Below, piece after piece: positions 43,949 through 53,806 of a stretch of DNA of 64,000 nt. The notes beneath the pieces are model-generated. The model ran no database searches. It had not been told where the DNA came from and saw nothing but the letters and a program-made list of their open reading frames with translations. Position 1 is the first letter of the stretch. Each line of letters starts with the position of its first letter. The position numbers were made by a program, and so were the translations under genes. The stretch is from Bacteroidetes bacterium UBA1941. Its GTDB lineage: Bacteria; Bacteroidota; Bacteroidia; Chitinophagales; LD1. The DNA is taken from contig DDEZ01000013.1 in NCBI GenBank assembly GCA_002336805.1, forward strand, positions 71,962 to 135,961. The letters run 5' to 3'.

Positions 43949-45262
43949 TTATTTATTCAGCACGACTTTCTTAGTTGTATGTACACCATCTTTCAGCAGG
44001 TCTATGGTGTAGACACCACCGGTGAGGGCGTTCATGTCGAGTTTGATCGCACCAGCTTGTGCTATGGCATTTACAGCCATGGCCTCACCGAGCATATTGT
44101 ATACCGTCACAGCAGTCGCTGCATCTGAGTGGTCAGCGTAGCGCACGTATACCATACCGGTGGTAGGGTTAGGATAGATAGATACTGTGCTGGCAGAAGC
44201 CTGAGACAGGCCGAGCGGGTAGGACTTGGTAGCGAGGGTAGGACGGTTGACCTCGAGTGTATTCTGCATGAGGGCAGCCTGGCCTTTGGTGAAGAGGTTC
44301 ATGCACTCCTCAGCTGAGTAGTCCATATAGTTTTGTACCATATCAGGAGCATTGGCACCGTAGTAGGCCTCTACCTGAGTACAGGTATTGCGTGTCGTAT
44401 CGCAGTCAAAGTTAGATTGCGTATTGGCAAACGGGGTATCATCTATACCATCGCTCTGCTGGCAGTCGTTGGTGCCGAAGGTAGCTCCATCGCCCCAGAT
44501 GTGGCGGAGGCCGAGGTAGTGGCCTACCTCATGTGTGCCGGTACGGCCGCGGATCACCAGGTTCATACCACTAAAGTTGATGGGATTGGGATTATTGGCA
44601 CCTACAGTACGGTAGTCCAGCACTACACCATCGTAGCCCGGCTGAGGTGCGGCAGATGACTGGCCGGCAGGCCAGTTGGTCAGGCCATCCGGCGGATAGG
44701 AGTAGCCTAGCAGCTGGCCGAAAAGTGACGGCTGCAGGTTTACGATCCATATATTGAGGTAATGGTCAGGATCTATGGCATCATCACCACCGGCAGCGCT
44801 AAACTTGATCAGAGAGTCCGGCAGGCCGGTGAATAGATCCAGGGTAAACTGATTGCTGGTCTGTACGCGCACCGTGCTGTGCAGCGTGAACTGTATATGC
44901 GTATCTGCCCCTACGCTATCAAAGTAGGAGATGGTATTCACCGCATCGGCATTGGTACGGCTATAGTCAGCATTTAGTACCGCTATCTCAGACTGCAGGA
45001 CACTATCGTCCAGATTCTCCGCCGCTGCACCATATACTACGTGAAAGATGATAGGTATGGTGTAGGTCACTCCATTGGTAGCGCGGCTGGCGCTATGGTT
45101 CTTGGCGCGGTCAAAGGCCTGCTGCACGGCAGCCTTGTAGCCCGGGTGGCGCTGCTCAGTGAGGTCGAGGAGGTATTCATTGCCGCAGGCGATACGGTGC
45201 TGCGACTGCGCCACAGCGGCCAGGCTCATGGCCATGAGGCAGAGGGTAAAGAGTTTTTTCAT
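43949..45262 (-). CDS. Secreted M43-family zinc metalloprotease with T9SS sorting domain
   Basis: 437 residues: signal peptide 1-18 (ending AAVAQS), a propeptide-like region, and the M43 (cytophagalysin/pappalysin) zinc site GTHEVGHYLGLRHIWGD at about 241-257, i.e. HExxHxxGxxH, with NYMDYS as Met-turn. The last 80 residues are a T9SS sorting domain (VSIYPNPTTGMVYV, ending TKKVVLNK). It should act at or outside the cell surface on proteins. M43 enzymes with sorting domains are common in this phylum. Confidence 0.9.
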   Translation of the reverse strand: MKKLFTLCLMAMSLAAVAQSQHRIACGNEYLLDLTEQRHPGYKAAVQQAFDRAKNHSASRATNGVTYTIPIIFHVVYGAAAENLDDSVLQSEIAVLNADYSRTNADAVNTISYFDSVGADTHIQFTLHSTVRVQTSNQFTLDLFTGLPDSLIKFSAAGGDDAIDPDHYLNIWIVNLQPSLFGQLLGYSYPPDGLTNWPAGQSSAAPQPGYDGVVLDYRTVGANNPNPINFSGMNLVIRGRTGTHEVGHYLGLRHIWGDGATFGTNDCQQSDGIDDTPFANTQSNFDCDTTRNTCTQVEAYYGANAPDMVQNYMDYSAEECMNLFTKGQAALMQNTLEVNRPTLATKSYPLGLSQASASTVSIYPNPTTGMVYVRYADHSDAATAVTVYNMLGEAMAVNAIAQAGAIKLDMNALTGGVYTIDLLKDGVHTTKKVVLNK

Positions 45263-45664
45263 TTATGTGTTTATTGTATTATCAAAAATGGGATATTTCA
45301 CCTGATTTCAAAATTTTGTACAATGAACGCATAGGTGGTATCGGTCAAGGGTACCTCACCCATCTGCCTTCGGCATCTTCCCTCTCCAAAAGAGAGGGAA
45401 AAACCATCGGGCTTATACTGTACTTTTCATATCAGGCCGGCATCTGTCAATCAAAATGGAACTACAAGGAGACTACAGGGATCAGTTGCCAAAAAATCTT
45501 ATAAACGGGGCTTTTGGCCGCAGGCCGGAGGGGCTGACCACGGTGACCTTTGTGTACCCGCCAAATTGGCTATATTTGCCCACTTTCGTATAATTGTTAA
45601 AAGTAGCCCAGGCCCGAGCGGTATCAAAATATTTTGACCGAACGGCGTTTAATGCAAAGCCCAG
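45263..45664. other. Intergenic region upstream of uppS
   Basis: Carries hairpins TGCC-TTC-GGCA (near 45,367) and CCCTCTC-CAAAA-GAGAGGG (near 45,390), which look like dispersed intergenic repeats, and the uppS promoter at 45,549-45,578. Frames here look accidental. Confidence 0.5.
45549..45578 (+). promoter_or_regulatory. Bacteroidota housekeeping promoter TTTG-N18-TATATTTG for uppS-bamA
   Basis: TTTG at 45549-45552 (-33 box) and TATATTTG at 45571-45578 (-7 box, full TAnnTTTG match) with an 18-bp spacer. It would drive the uppS-bamA operon after a leader of about 80 nt. Confidence 0.7.
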
Positions 45665-46417
45665 ATGAGCCTCAAAGACTCAATAGACCAGACGCGACTC
45701 CCGCAGCACATAGCCATCATCATGGATGGCAATGGCCGTTGGGCCAAGTCTCAGGGCAAGAACCGCCTCTTCGGCCACAGCAGTGGCGTGACGGCCGTGC
45801 GTGAGGTAGCAGAGGGCTGTGCGGAGCTGGGGGTCAAGTACCTGACGCTCTATGCATTCTCTACAGAAAACTGGAACCGCCCTATACTGGAGGTGACAGG
45901 CCTGATGGACCTGCTGCTGAAGACGATAAAAATAGAGATCAAAACCCTGCAGAAGAATAACATCCGGCTCAGGGCCATAGGCAATATAGATGCCCTGCCT
46001 GCCAGCACGGCACGTGAGCTGCGCAGCGCTATAGCAGAGACAGCGGGCAATAGCCGCATGGACCTGATACTGGCGCTGAACTATAGTGGCAAGGCGGAGA
46101 TCGTAAATGCTATCAGGCAGATAGCGGAGGCCGCAGCCAAGGGTACCCTGAAAGCGGCAGAGGTGAATGAGCAAATGGTGACAGACCACCTGTATACCAC
46201 AGGCATACCTGACCCGGAGCTGATGATCCGCACCAGCGGCGAGCAGCGCATCAGCAACTTCCTGCTGTGGCAGCTGGCCTATGCAGAGTTTTACTTTACG
46301 GAGAAATTCTGGCCGGAGTTTGACCGGGAGGAGCTGTACCAGGCTATCCTGACCTACCAGAACCGGGAGCGAAGGTTTGGCAAGACGACAGAGCAGGTGA
46401 AAGAAGAAGGGAAATAA
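45665..46417 (+). CDS. uppS: Isoprenyl (undecaprenyl) diphosphate synthase
   Basis: 250 residues. The cis-prenyltransferase signature HIAIIMDGNGRWAK holds catalytic Asp21; YAFSTENWNRP and the C-terminal RTSGEQRISNFLLWQLAYAE are the other conserved regions. The enzyme extends farnesyl diphosphate with isopentenyl diphosphate to the C55 lipid carrier for peptidoglycan and other glycans, in the cytoplasm at the membrane. bamA follows 29 bp downstream, an arrangement common in Bacteroidota. Confidence 0.96.
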   Translation: MSLKDSIDQTRLPQHIAIIMDGNGRWAKSQGKNRLFGHSSGVTAVREVAEGCAELGVKYLTLYAFSTENWNRPILEVTGLMDLLLKTIKIEIKTLQKNNIRLRAIGNIDALPASTARELRSAIAETAGNSRMDLILALNYSGKAEIVNAIRQIAEAAAKGTLKAAEVNEQMVTDHLYTTGIPDPELMIRTSGEQRISNFLLWQLAYAEFYFTEKFWPEFDREELYQAILTYQNRERRFGKTTEQVKEEGK

Positions 46418-46446
46418 GCATTAAAGAGAGACAGTAAAGCATACAA

Positions 46447-49173
46447 GTGAATCAAGGCAGCATAGCAAGATATATACATGGTCATCTGGGTCGTTTGGCA
46501 TGCCTGCTCGTAGCTGCCTGTATGATGGCTGCCACTACTGCCACTGCGCAGGCAGATACCATCACCAATGTGACCCTGGACTATGCCCAGCCACGTGAGT
46601 ACACCATAGCCCATATCAGTGTAAAGGGCACTGAAAACCTGGATAAGTCCATACTCGTATCCCTCTCCGGCCTGCGTCAGGGGGAGAAGATCAAGATACC
46701 GGGAGAGGAAATATCAAAAGCGATCAAAAACCTGTGGAAGCAGCGCCTATTCACTGATGTATCTGTAGATATAGAGAAGGTGGTGGGAGATGAGATCTTT
46801 CTGCAGATCAATGTGCAGGACAGGCCGCGTATAGGCTCCTACTCTCTAAAGGGCATCAAAAATGCAGATGTAGATGAGCTGAAGAAGAAGCTGGATCTGC
46901 GTGCGGGCATCATATTCAGTGACAACCTGCGCAAGAAATCTATAGAAGTGATCCGCAACTACTATATAGATAAGGGCTTCCTGAATGTGGCTGTAGCGGT
47001 GAAAGAAACACCCGATACCACACGCAGTGTATCCCGCAGGAATTCTACCCTGGTAAACTTCTACATAGATAAAGGCACGGCGGTCAAGATCAGGTCTATC
47101 AACTTTGAAGGAGTGACAGCCTTCACAGAGCCGATGCTGAAGCATAAAATGAAGGAGACAAAGGAGCGCGTCAAGTTTCAGATGGACAGCATCCTGCAGT
47201 TTCGCCGCAACTTCAAAAAATTTGGCTACCACCCTAAGTGGTACACAGTGCCGGGCAGCCTCTCTCCGGTCAGCTGGTACTACTACCTGGAGCACTTTGT
47301 GAACCTCAACTTGTTTAAGGCATCAAAATTCCGCCGCAAGGAATTTGAAGATGACAAGAAAAAGGTCATTGAGTTTTACAATACCAAGGGCTACCGCGAT
47401 GCGCGCATCGTATATGATACCGTATACCGCGAGGATCCGCAAAACCTCGTGATCAATATCAAGATAGATGAGGGCCGCAAGTACTACTTCCGCAATATCC
47501 TCTTCAACGGTAATACGAAGTACCCTGACTCCCTGCTGGCCAAGATCATCAACATACACCGCGGCGAGGTATACAATGCGCACGCGCTGGAGGAGAAGCT
47601 TTTCTCCAATCCTAACGGTGGTGACGTCAGCTCCCTGTATATGGATGATGGCTACCTCTTCTTCTCAGTGACACCTGCAGAGGTGCGTGTAGACGGAGAC
47701 TCTATAGATGTGGAGCTGCGTATCAGTGAGGGGCCGCAGGCTACGATCAATGAGGTACGTATCATGGGCAATACCAAGACCAATGAGAAAGTGATACGCC
47801 GTGAGCTGCGTACCCTGCCGGGCAATAAATTCAGCCGGTCAGACCTGATCAGGTCGCAGCGCGAGATCATCAACCTCGGCTACTTTGACCCGCAGCAGCT
47901 GGACGTAGTGCCGATACCTAATGCAGAGAATGGTACAGTGGATATAGAATACCGTGTGACGGAGAAGCCATCTGACCAGCTGGAGCTCTCGGCAGGCTAT
48001 GGCGGCTCTAACTATGGTCTGACGGGTACACTGGGTGTGACCTTTACCAACTTCTCCCTGCGCAATATCATCAACAAGAAAGCCTGGAACCCACTGCCTA
48101 GCGGTGATGGCCAGCGCCTCAGTGTGCGTATACAGTCGGGAGGCAAGATGAGCCAGTTTTACACGCTCTCCTTTACCGAGCCATGGCTGGGAGGCAAGAA
48201 GCCAAACTCACTGACGTTTGCCTTTAACCGTACGAATATCTACTCCTATGATAATGGCCTGACGTACGCCTCTACGGGTCACTACTTCTCTACCGGTGGT
48301 ACCGTATCATGGGCTACGCGCCTGAAGAAGCCGGATGACTTCTTCACCTTTGAGGCGGCGCTGACATACCAGTATTACCAGATCGTAAACTCGTCATACC
48401 TGCCTATCTTCTCCTATGATGGCGGTACCGGCGCGGGCAACTCTCACAACCTGAACCTCTCCCTGATCCTGAGCCGCAACTCTCTGGACCAGGTGCTGTA
48501 TCCTAAGCATGGCTCCAGCTTTATGTTCTCCGTGACAGGTACGCTACCGTACTCCAAGATGTTTCCGGGACGGATGAAGCTGAACTATGGTGACACCAGT
48601 GTGACGCCGGAGCAGCGCTATAAGTATATCGAGTTCTTTAAGGTCAAGTTCTTTGCTGACTGGTATACTACTATCTACCAGAACCTCGTATTCCGTGCGT
48701 CTGCCAAGTTTGGCTTCCTCGGTACATACAATTCTCAACTGGGCCTGTCTCCGTTTGAGCGATTTGAGGTGGGTGGCGATGGTATCAGCACCTACTCGAT
48801 CCTGGGCAAGGAGATCGTGCGCCTCCGTGGCTATGATGTGATCAGCCCTACCTCACCACCGGCTACGATAGCGGGTGCGGCTATCTTCAATAAGTTTACC
48901 GCAGAGATACGCTACCCTATATCACTCAATCCATCTGCTACGATCTTTGCCCTGGCCTTCCTGGAGGGTGGCAATACCTGGCAGAATATAAAGGACTACC
49001 GTCCGTATATGCTCAATAAGTCTGTAGGTATCGGTGTGCGTGTGTTCCTGCCTATGTTTGGCCTGCTGGGTCTGGACTATGGATTCCCGCTGGACAAGGT
49101 GATCTACAGCAGCGGCAGCAAAGCCAATGCTAACGGCCGTATCAATATCGTACTGGGCCAGGAGCCGGAGTAG
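46447..49173 (+). CDS. bamA: Outer-membrane protein assembly factor BamA
   Basis: 908 residues. A GTG start is used because no ATG lies in frame before the signal peptide (cleavage after TATAQA, residue about 35). POTRA domains follow (HISVKGTENLDKSILVSL; GSYSLKGIKNADVDELKKKL; VRIMGNTKTNEKVIRREL), then the C-terminal 16-stranded barrel from about residue 500, with VRLRGY as the VRGF/Y motif of loop 6 and a terminal GLDYGFPLD stretch. It folds beta-barrels into the outer membrane. The N-terminal part is longer than in Proteobacteria, as usual in this phylum. Confidence 0.95.
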   Translation: MNQGSIARYIHGHLGRLACLLVAACMMAATTATAQADTITNVTLDYAQPREYTIAHISVKGTENLDKSILVSLSGLRQGEKIKIPGEEISKAIKNLWKQRLFTDVSVDIEKVVGDEIFLQINVQDRPRIGSYSLKGIKNADVDELKKKLDLRAGIIFSDNLRKKSIEVIRNYYIDKGFLNVAVAVKETPDTTRSVSRRNSTLVNFYIDKGTAVKIRSINFEGVTAFTEPMLKHKMKETKERVKFQMDSILQFRRNFKKFGYHPKWYTVPGSLSPVSWYYYLEHFVNLNLFKASKFRRKEFEDDKKKVIEFYNTKGYRDARIVYDTVYREDPQNLVINIKIDEGRKYYFRNILFNGNTKYPDSLLAKIINIHRGEVYNAHALEEKLFSNPNGGDVSSLYMDDGYLFFSVTPAEVRVDGDSIDVELRISEGPQATINEVRIMGNTKTNEKVIRRELRTLPGNKFSRSDLIRSQREIINLGYFDPQQLDVVPIPNAENGTVDIEYRVTEKPSDQLELSAGYGGSNYGLTGTLGVTFTNFSLRNIINKKAWNPLPSGDGQRLSVRIQSGGKMSQFYTLSFTEPWLGGKKPNSLTFAFNRTNIYSYDNGLTYASTGHYFSTGGTVSWATRLKKPDDFFTFEAALTYQYYQIVNSSYLPIFSYDGGTGAGNSHNLNLSLILSRNSLDQVLYPKHGSSFMFSVTGTLPYSKMFPGRMKLNYGDTSVTPEQRYKYIEFFKVKFFADWYTTIYQNLVFRASAKFGFLGTYNSQLGLSPFERFEVGGDGISTYSILGKEIVRLRGYDVISPTSPPATIAGAAIFNKFTAEIRYPISLNPSATIFALAFLEGGNTWQNIKDYRPYMLNKSVGIGVRVFLPMFGLLGLDYGFPLDKVIYSSGSKANANGRINIVLGQEPE

Positions 49174-49406
49174 GAATTCGACAAGAGTCAAGAATCGAGA
49201 ACCAAGAGCCAAGATTCAAGAATCGCGAGTCGAGAATCCTGGAGGTAGGTGGAAATCTGATCACTAGCCCGGATCTTATACACTGCTTTTTTTAGTATGC
49301 TTTGAAAGCAGGTGATGTGCTAAGCCTGGCCTATGGCCCGTGTAGGTGTGCAATGCCTCATCCAGGATATACCTTCCATCTAAGTTTAAGCCACTATATA
49401 ATGGCC

Positions 49407-49640
49407 TCAGGGTACGGGGTCATAGCCGTGACCGCCCCAGGGGTGGCAGGACAAGATGCGTTTGATAGTGAGATAGCTGCCTTTGAGAGGGCCGTGCTTT
49501 TGCAGGGCCTCTATGCCGTACTGGCTGCAGGTAGGAGTGTAGCGACAGGTGCGGGGCAGGTGTGGTGATATGAGCAGTTGGTATCCCCTGATGAGGTATA
49601 CGAATAGCTGGGAAAATAACCTGCCGATAGCGGATAGCAT
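49407..49640 (-). CDS. yidD: Membrane protein insertion efficiency factor YidD
   Basis: About 77 residues from ATG 49640; an upstream frame extension overlaps the next gene and is not expected. Typical YidD features: LIRGYQLLISPHLPRTCRY, PTCSQYGIEALQKHG, and SCHPWGGHGYDPVP at the C-terminus. It assists YidC in inserting membrane proteins. The C-terminus of the neighbouring OMP gene lies 47 bp upstream on the same strand. Confidence 0.92.
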   Translation of the reverse strand: MLSAIGRLFSQLFVYLIRGYQLLISPHLPRTCRYTPTCSQYGIEALQKHGPLKGSYLTIKRILSCHPWGGHGYDPVP

Positions 49641-49687
49641 AACGCTAATATAAGACGAAATGAGGAGCTGCTTATTGCAGCCCGGTA

Positions 49688-50422
49688 CTACAGCCCGTTG
49701 AAAGAGATGCCGAGGGACCATTCATTGGCCTGCGGGCCTCGTCCCTGCTTGAAGACATTCAATAATCCGTAGTAGCCCACTATATTGAAGCTGCTGTAGC
49801 CTATGCGCAGGGTAGGGCCCATGCGAAAGAGGTTGAAGTCGCCATATGGCTTTTCTTTCAGGTTATAATGTGGATTTTTGAATACCACCTTGGTGTATGC
49901 ATCTACGCGCACGCCAAATTTGAAGCCCACGTTAAACTTCCACACCTGGTCCAGTTTGTCCCTATTGGTACGGATACGGAGCTCGAGTGGCACATCTATC
50001 CAGGTCTCGGTCAGTTTATTGATCTTGATCGAGTCGTGGTAGTTTGCCTTGGGATATGGGTGAAAGCGTGCTCCTGAGCCTGCAGAGTCTGTGAGGCGGG
50101 AGTTGGTATATATATTGACCCAGCTGATACCCGCACCGATAGCAAAGCTGACGCGGGACTTCTTGATCTGGAGGTCGTACATGGCGTAGAGGTTGAGGCC
50201 GCGGGAGTAAAACTGCGTCTTCATACCGTTCTCATTCTTGTGGATCCAGTTGGTCGCATTGAGGTCGAGCACCAGGCGGTCCTTAGGCACATTCATCACA
50301 TAGGGCTTCTTTTCGCGCTTGGTCTGCGCGGGAGCAGGTGCAGAGACTGCCGTGCTGTCTACCTCTGCCCATGCAGTAGCTACAGACATGACCATAATAA
50401 GAACCGCGAGTACTTTCTTCAT
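49688..50422 (-). CDS. Outer-membrane beta-barrel protein, unknown role
   Basis: About 244 residues from ATG 50422, giving signal peptide MKKVLAVLIMVMSVATAWA. Amphipathic strands with alternating aromatic residues (MKTQFYSRGLNLYAMYDL; SRVSFAIGAGISWVNIYT) and a C-terminal LGISFNGL suggest an 8-10-stranded barrel of the porin-like/PorT type. No specific family recognised. It precedes yidD in the leftward direction. Confidence 0.7.
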   Translation of the reverse strand: MKKVLAVLIMVMSVATAWAEVDSTAVSAPAPAQTKREKKPYVMNVPKDRLVLDLNATNWIHKNENGMKTQFYSRGLNLYAMYDLQIKKSRVSFAIGAGISWVNIYTNSRLTDSAGSGARFHPYPKANYHDSIKINKLTETWIDVPLELRIRTNRDKLDQVWKFNVGFKFGVRVDAYTKVVFKNPHYNLKEKPYGDFNLFRMGPTLRIGYSSFNIVGYYGLLNVFKQGRGPQANEWSLGISFNGL

Positions 50423-50549
50423 CAAAAACCAGTTTTTGGGTGCGCTAAAGTAACACAATTAACGAAAATGCCCGATGGGCACCGCGTCTAACGCGAAATG
50501 ACTCCGGTGATTGTATTTCCTTAACAGATTTTGATAGCCATAGACAGCG

Positions 50550-50583
50550 TTTGATTCATTTCCCTGTCTTTGTGCTACTTTCG
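50550..50583 (+). promoter_or_regulatory. Probable housekeeping promoter TTTG-N22-TACTTTCG
   Basis: TTTG at 50550-50553 and TACTTTCG at 50576-50583 (one mismatch to TAnnTTTG) lie just upstream of the ATG at 50593, leaving almost no leader. Confidence 0.4.
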
Positions 50584-50592
50584 CCGCAGTAC

Positions 50593-51372
50593 ATGAGATA
50601 TCTTGCTTTTACGCTGCTGCTGCTCGTGGCTCAGGCTGCTGCCGGCTCGCGCCTCTCGCACCTGACCATCTACAGCCGTGCGCACTACCGCTTTACGGTA
50701 TACCTGGATGGCGAGCGGCGAAATCTGCAGCCCTCAGACAGCGTGCGTGTGCTGAACCTGACGCGGGAGTTTTACCACCTGCGGATCGAGTTTGAGGATA
50801 GTACGCTGAAGGCGATAGATAAGAAGAGCCTCCAGATGACCGATGCCACCGGGCGCTCTGTAGACGCACTCTATGAGCTCAGGCGCAATAAGAAAGGCGA
50901 GATGGTACTCAGCTTCATAGCTCAGACCGTCTGGCCAGTATGGATAGATCCGACCAGACCGGAGCCGAAGCCGTTTCCCGGATCTATAGAGGCTGCGGTG
51001 CAGCAGCGCAAGGCCAATAAGCAAAAGCAAGAAGCAGCGGCTGCACCACAGAGCCTGCCCGCTACCCCGGAGAAAATATGCAAAGACTCTACCCTGACGG
51101 ATGCCGACTACAGGGAGGCGCTGTCTGCTATCTCTGCCAGTGCAGATGAGGATGGCCGTATGACCACGGCCCGCCAGATCATAGCGTCTAACTGTATCAC
51201 GGTAAATGAGCTCACAGGTATACTGCACCTGCTGTATACTGATGAGCGCAAGATAGACCTGGCTGCTGCGGCCTATACGCGGGTGGTGAATAAGGGACTA
51301 TTCTTCAAAGTAAAGCAGGAGCTAAAGAGCGATGCCAGTTTTGAAAAGCTGATGAAGGCGCTGCCTAAGTAA
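50593..51372 (+). CDS. Exported DUF4476-domain protein
   Basis: About 259 residues from ATG 50593 (signal peptide MRYLAFTLLLLVAQAAAG). The N-terminal half is a beta-domain (IYSRAHYRFTVYLDGERRNL). After a Lys/Gln/Ala-rich linker (residues about 135-155) follows DUF4476 in the last 90 residues: LTDADYREALSAISAS, GRMTTARQIIASNCITVNEL, TGILHLLYTDERKIDLA. DUF4476 is an all-helical domain of unknown function, frequent in exported Bacteroidota proteins. Convergent with nadE. Confidence 0.8.
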   Translation: MRYLAFTLLLLVAQAAAGSRLSHLTIYSRAHYRFTVYLDGERRNLQPSDSVRVLNLTREFYHLRIEFEDSTLKAIDKKSLQMTDATGRSVDALYELRRNKKGEMVLSFIAQTVWPVWIDPTRPEPKPFPGSIEAAVQQRKANKQKQEAAAAPQSLPATPEKICKDSTLTDADYREALSAISASADEDGRMTTARQIIASNCITVNELTGILHLLYTDERKIDLAAAAYTRVVNKGLFFKVKQELKSDASFEKLMKALPK

Positions 51373-51378
51373 CGATGA

Positions 51379-53010
51379 TCAGCCGAGATATCGGCCCTCT
51401 ATAGGCATACGGCGCCCCATACCAAAGGCCTTGGGCGATACGCGCAGGATAGGTGGTGCCTGGTAGCGCTTCCACTCATTCATATTGACCATGCGCAGGA
51501 TGCGGTCCACGAGCGCCTTGTCAAAACCTTGTGCGACGAGTTCTTTAGGTCCCTGGCGCAGCTCTATGTATTGGTACAGCACTTTATCCAGTATATCGTA
51601 TTCGGGGAGGGAGTCGGAGTCCTTCTGGCCAGGGCGCAGCTCTGCACTTGGCGCTTTGGTGATGATATTCTCGGGTATCACTTCCCCATTCCTATTGATA
51701 TAGCGGGCCAGCTCGTACACCTGTGTTTTGTAGACATCTCCCAGCACAGCCAGGCCACCGCACATATCGCCATAGAGCGTGCCGTAGCCTACGGCAGCTT
51801 CACTCTTATTGGTCGTATTGAGCAGTATGTAGCCAAATTTATTGCTCATGGCCATGAGCAGGGTGCCGCGCACACGTGCCTGGAGGTTTTCTTCTGCCAC
51901 ATTGGGCGGCAGGTCTTGGAAGAATGGATGCAGTGTCTTCAGGTAGGTCTGAAACGGCTCTTCTATCCCTATGATCTCATGCGGGGAGCCGAGGTTTTTG
52001 ACCAGTACCAACGAGTCATCTACAGAGTGGCCGCTGGAGTAGGCCGATGGCAGCAGCACAGAGAGCACATTGTCTCTGCCCAGCGCCTCTGCGGCCAGGC
52101 ATAGTACCAGTGCGGAGTCTATACCGCCACTGAGGCCGAGTATGGCCTTCTTGAAGCCCAGCTTGGCAAAGTAATCACGGATGCCCAGGACCAGTGCATC
52201 ATGTATGAGTGCTATAGGGGCAGGCAGTTCAAACTGTGCAGGGCTTTGTACATCATCTACCTCTACTACACTTACCCCTTCTGCAAAGAATGGCAACTGG
52301 GCCACCAGCTCGCCACCTGCGCCCACTACCACAGAGCCACCGTCAAATATCAGCTCCGTCTGCGCGCCTACCTGATTGACATAGACCATGGGCAGTTTGT
52401 ACCGCTCGCAGTTGGAGCGTACGGTGTTCATCCGTTCATGATATTGCTTATAGCTGAAGGGGGAGGCTGAGAGATTGACCATCAGGTCCGGCTTCAGTTT
52501 GATCAGCTCATCCATCGGGCAGGCTACGTAGAGCGGGTTTTCATTGCCCACATTCCAGATGTCCTCACAGATGGTGATGGCCAGTTTGCGGCCTTTGAAT
52601 GCTACTAATTCAAAAACAGTATTAGGCTCGAAATACCTGTATTCATCAAAGATGTCATAGGTAGGCAGCAGCGTCTTGTGGATCACTTTTTGAACCTTGC
52701 CCTCATACAGAAACCAGGCTGAGTTGAAGAGGTCTTTGCCTTCTATGCGCGGATTGCGCGCGGGGGCACCTACTACTGCCGCCACGGTGCCGGTGTGCAG
52801 GGCTATCTCCTCTACTGCCTCGCGGCATTTGTCTATATAGTCGTCAAACTCCAGAAAATCGCGCGATGGGTAGCCACAGACTCCCAGCTCGCTAAACACA
52901 ACCAGCTCCGCACCCTGTGCTTCTGCTGTCTTGATGGCTGCTATGATCTTGTCCGTATTTGCACGGAAATTGCCCACATGGATATTGAGCTGGGCGAGTC
53001 CTACTTTCAT
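51379..53010 (-). CDS. nadE: Glutamine-dependent NAD+ synthase
   Basis: 543 residues in two domains. Residues 1-250 are a nitrilase-type glutaminase with Glu in VFSELGVCGYP, Lys in HKTLLPTYD and nucleophile Cys in ICEDIWN. Residues about 270-543 are the NAD synthetase with the P-loop GLSGGIDSALV and the C-terminal MGRRMPIEGRY. It makes NAD+ from deamido-NAD+, ATP and glutamine in the cytoplasm. Full length, nothing unusual. The OMP gene upstream on the same strand ends 9 bp before its start. Confidence 0.96.
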   Translation of the reverse strand: MKVGLAQLNIHVGNFRANTDKIIAAIKTAEAQGAELVVFSELGVCGYPSRDFLEFDDYIDKCREAVEEIALHTGTVAAVVGAPARNPRIEGKDLFNSAWFLYEGKVQKVIHKTLLPTYDIFDEYRYFEPNTVFELVAFKGRKLAITICEDIWNVGNENPLYVACPMDELIKLKPDLMVNLSASPFSYKQYHERMNTVRSNCERYKLPMVYVNQVGAQTELIFDGGSVVVGAGGELVAQLPFFAEGVSVVEVDDVQSPAQFELPAPIALIHDALVLGIRDYFAKLGFKKAILGLSGGIDSALVLCLAAEALGRDNVLSVLLPSAYSSGHSVDDSLVLVKNLGSPHEIIGIEEPFQTYLKTLHPFFQDLPPNVAEENLQARVRGTLLMAMSNKFGYILLNTTNKSEAAVGYGTLYGDMCGGLAVLGDVYKTQVYELARYINRNGEVIPENIITKAPSAELRPGQKDSDSLPEYDILDKVLYQYIELRQGPKELVAQGFDKALVDRILRMVNMNEWKRYQAPPILRVSPKAFGMGRRMPIEGRYLG

Positions 53011-53019
53011 ATACTATCA

Positions 53020-53751
53020 TTAAAACATAGCGCCTATGCTCAGGAGCACATTGCGCACTACTACGGCGTCTTTCTTGGGGTTCACAGAGGTATCCTTCAT
53101 CTGGTTTACAAAGCCATTGTGATAATGCAGGGCGAAGAAGACAGATGTCTTATCATTGATCACATATTCCATGCCACCTCCTACGCTGAGGCGGAAGTCA
53201 AATACCTGATAGCGGAAATCCGGTATCAGTTTCTGCACTTCATTGCCATTTTGCAGGACGTTCTCTTTGGCGATGCTCACTACTGAGGATGGTATGCCGG
53301 CGGTATTCACTCCATCACTATAGTTGGCCCGGGCAGTGACATTGAAAACAAAAGAGCCACCCAGCTCACCAAAGAGGATGAACTTATCTTTAAAGGCATT
53401 GGTCTTGAGCTTCAGGTAGAGCGGGAGCATGACATAGTTGGTCTTGTAGCGCTCCAGCACAGACTTGCCGCCAGAGAGCACGGTGAAGGTGTCACGACCA
53501 CGCACACCACCCATATCCATACCACCATAGAGGCCGGTGGCGAGGGCATAGTTCTGATCCTTGAAGTAGTACTCTACTTTGAGGCCATAGGTCATGCCAA
53601 AGCCTGCGACCCCTTTATCGATGTCTTTGCCCATAGGCTTCATCCAGGAGGCACCGGGCGCCGCAAAGAGCCCGAGTTTTACCTTGTCGCTGATGCTGAA
53701 GGCATGCGTAGCCATAGAGACGATGGCGATGAGGAGGACTATTTTCTTCAT
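53020..53751 (-). CDS. Outer-membrane beta-barrel (PorT-like) protein
   Basis: 243 residues: signal peptide 1-19 (ending THAFS), then strands typical of small porin-family barrels (VKLGLFAAPGASWMKPM; YGLKVEYYF; KLGELGG-like loops; DFRLSVGGGMEYVIN) and a final VLLSIGAMF. Probably an 8-stranded outer-membrane barrel. No ligand can be suggested. It lies 9 bp upstream of nadE on the same strand. Confidence 0.75.
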   Translation of the reverse strand: MKKIVLLIAIVSMATHAFSISDKVKLGLFAAPGASWMKPMGKDIDKGVAGFGMTYGLKVEYYFKDQNYALATGLYGGMDMGGVRGRDTFTVLSGGKSVLERYKTNYVMLPLYLKLKTNAFKDKFILFGELGGSFVFNVTARANYSDGVNTAGIPSSVVSIAKENVLQNGNEVQKLIPDFRYQVFDFRLSVGGGMEYVINDKTSVFFALHYHNGFVNQMKDTSVNPKKDAVVVRNVLLSIGAMF

Positions 53752-53806
53752 AGAGGAGGCTGGTTTAGCTATGTAAAGTTGCTGTTTTTATCCGAATAAA
53801 ACCATA

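Noticed and set aside
45335..45637. 100-residue + frame upstream of uppS
   Set aside because: It runs through repeat hairpins and the uppS promoter and has no domain.
49302..49568. 88-residue + frame opposite yidD
   Set aside because: It is antisense to a clear YidD with its Cys and C-terminal signatures.
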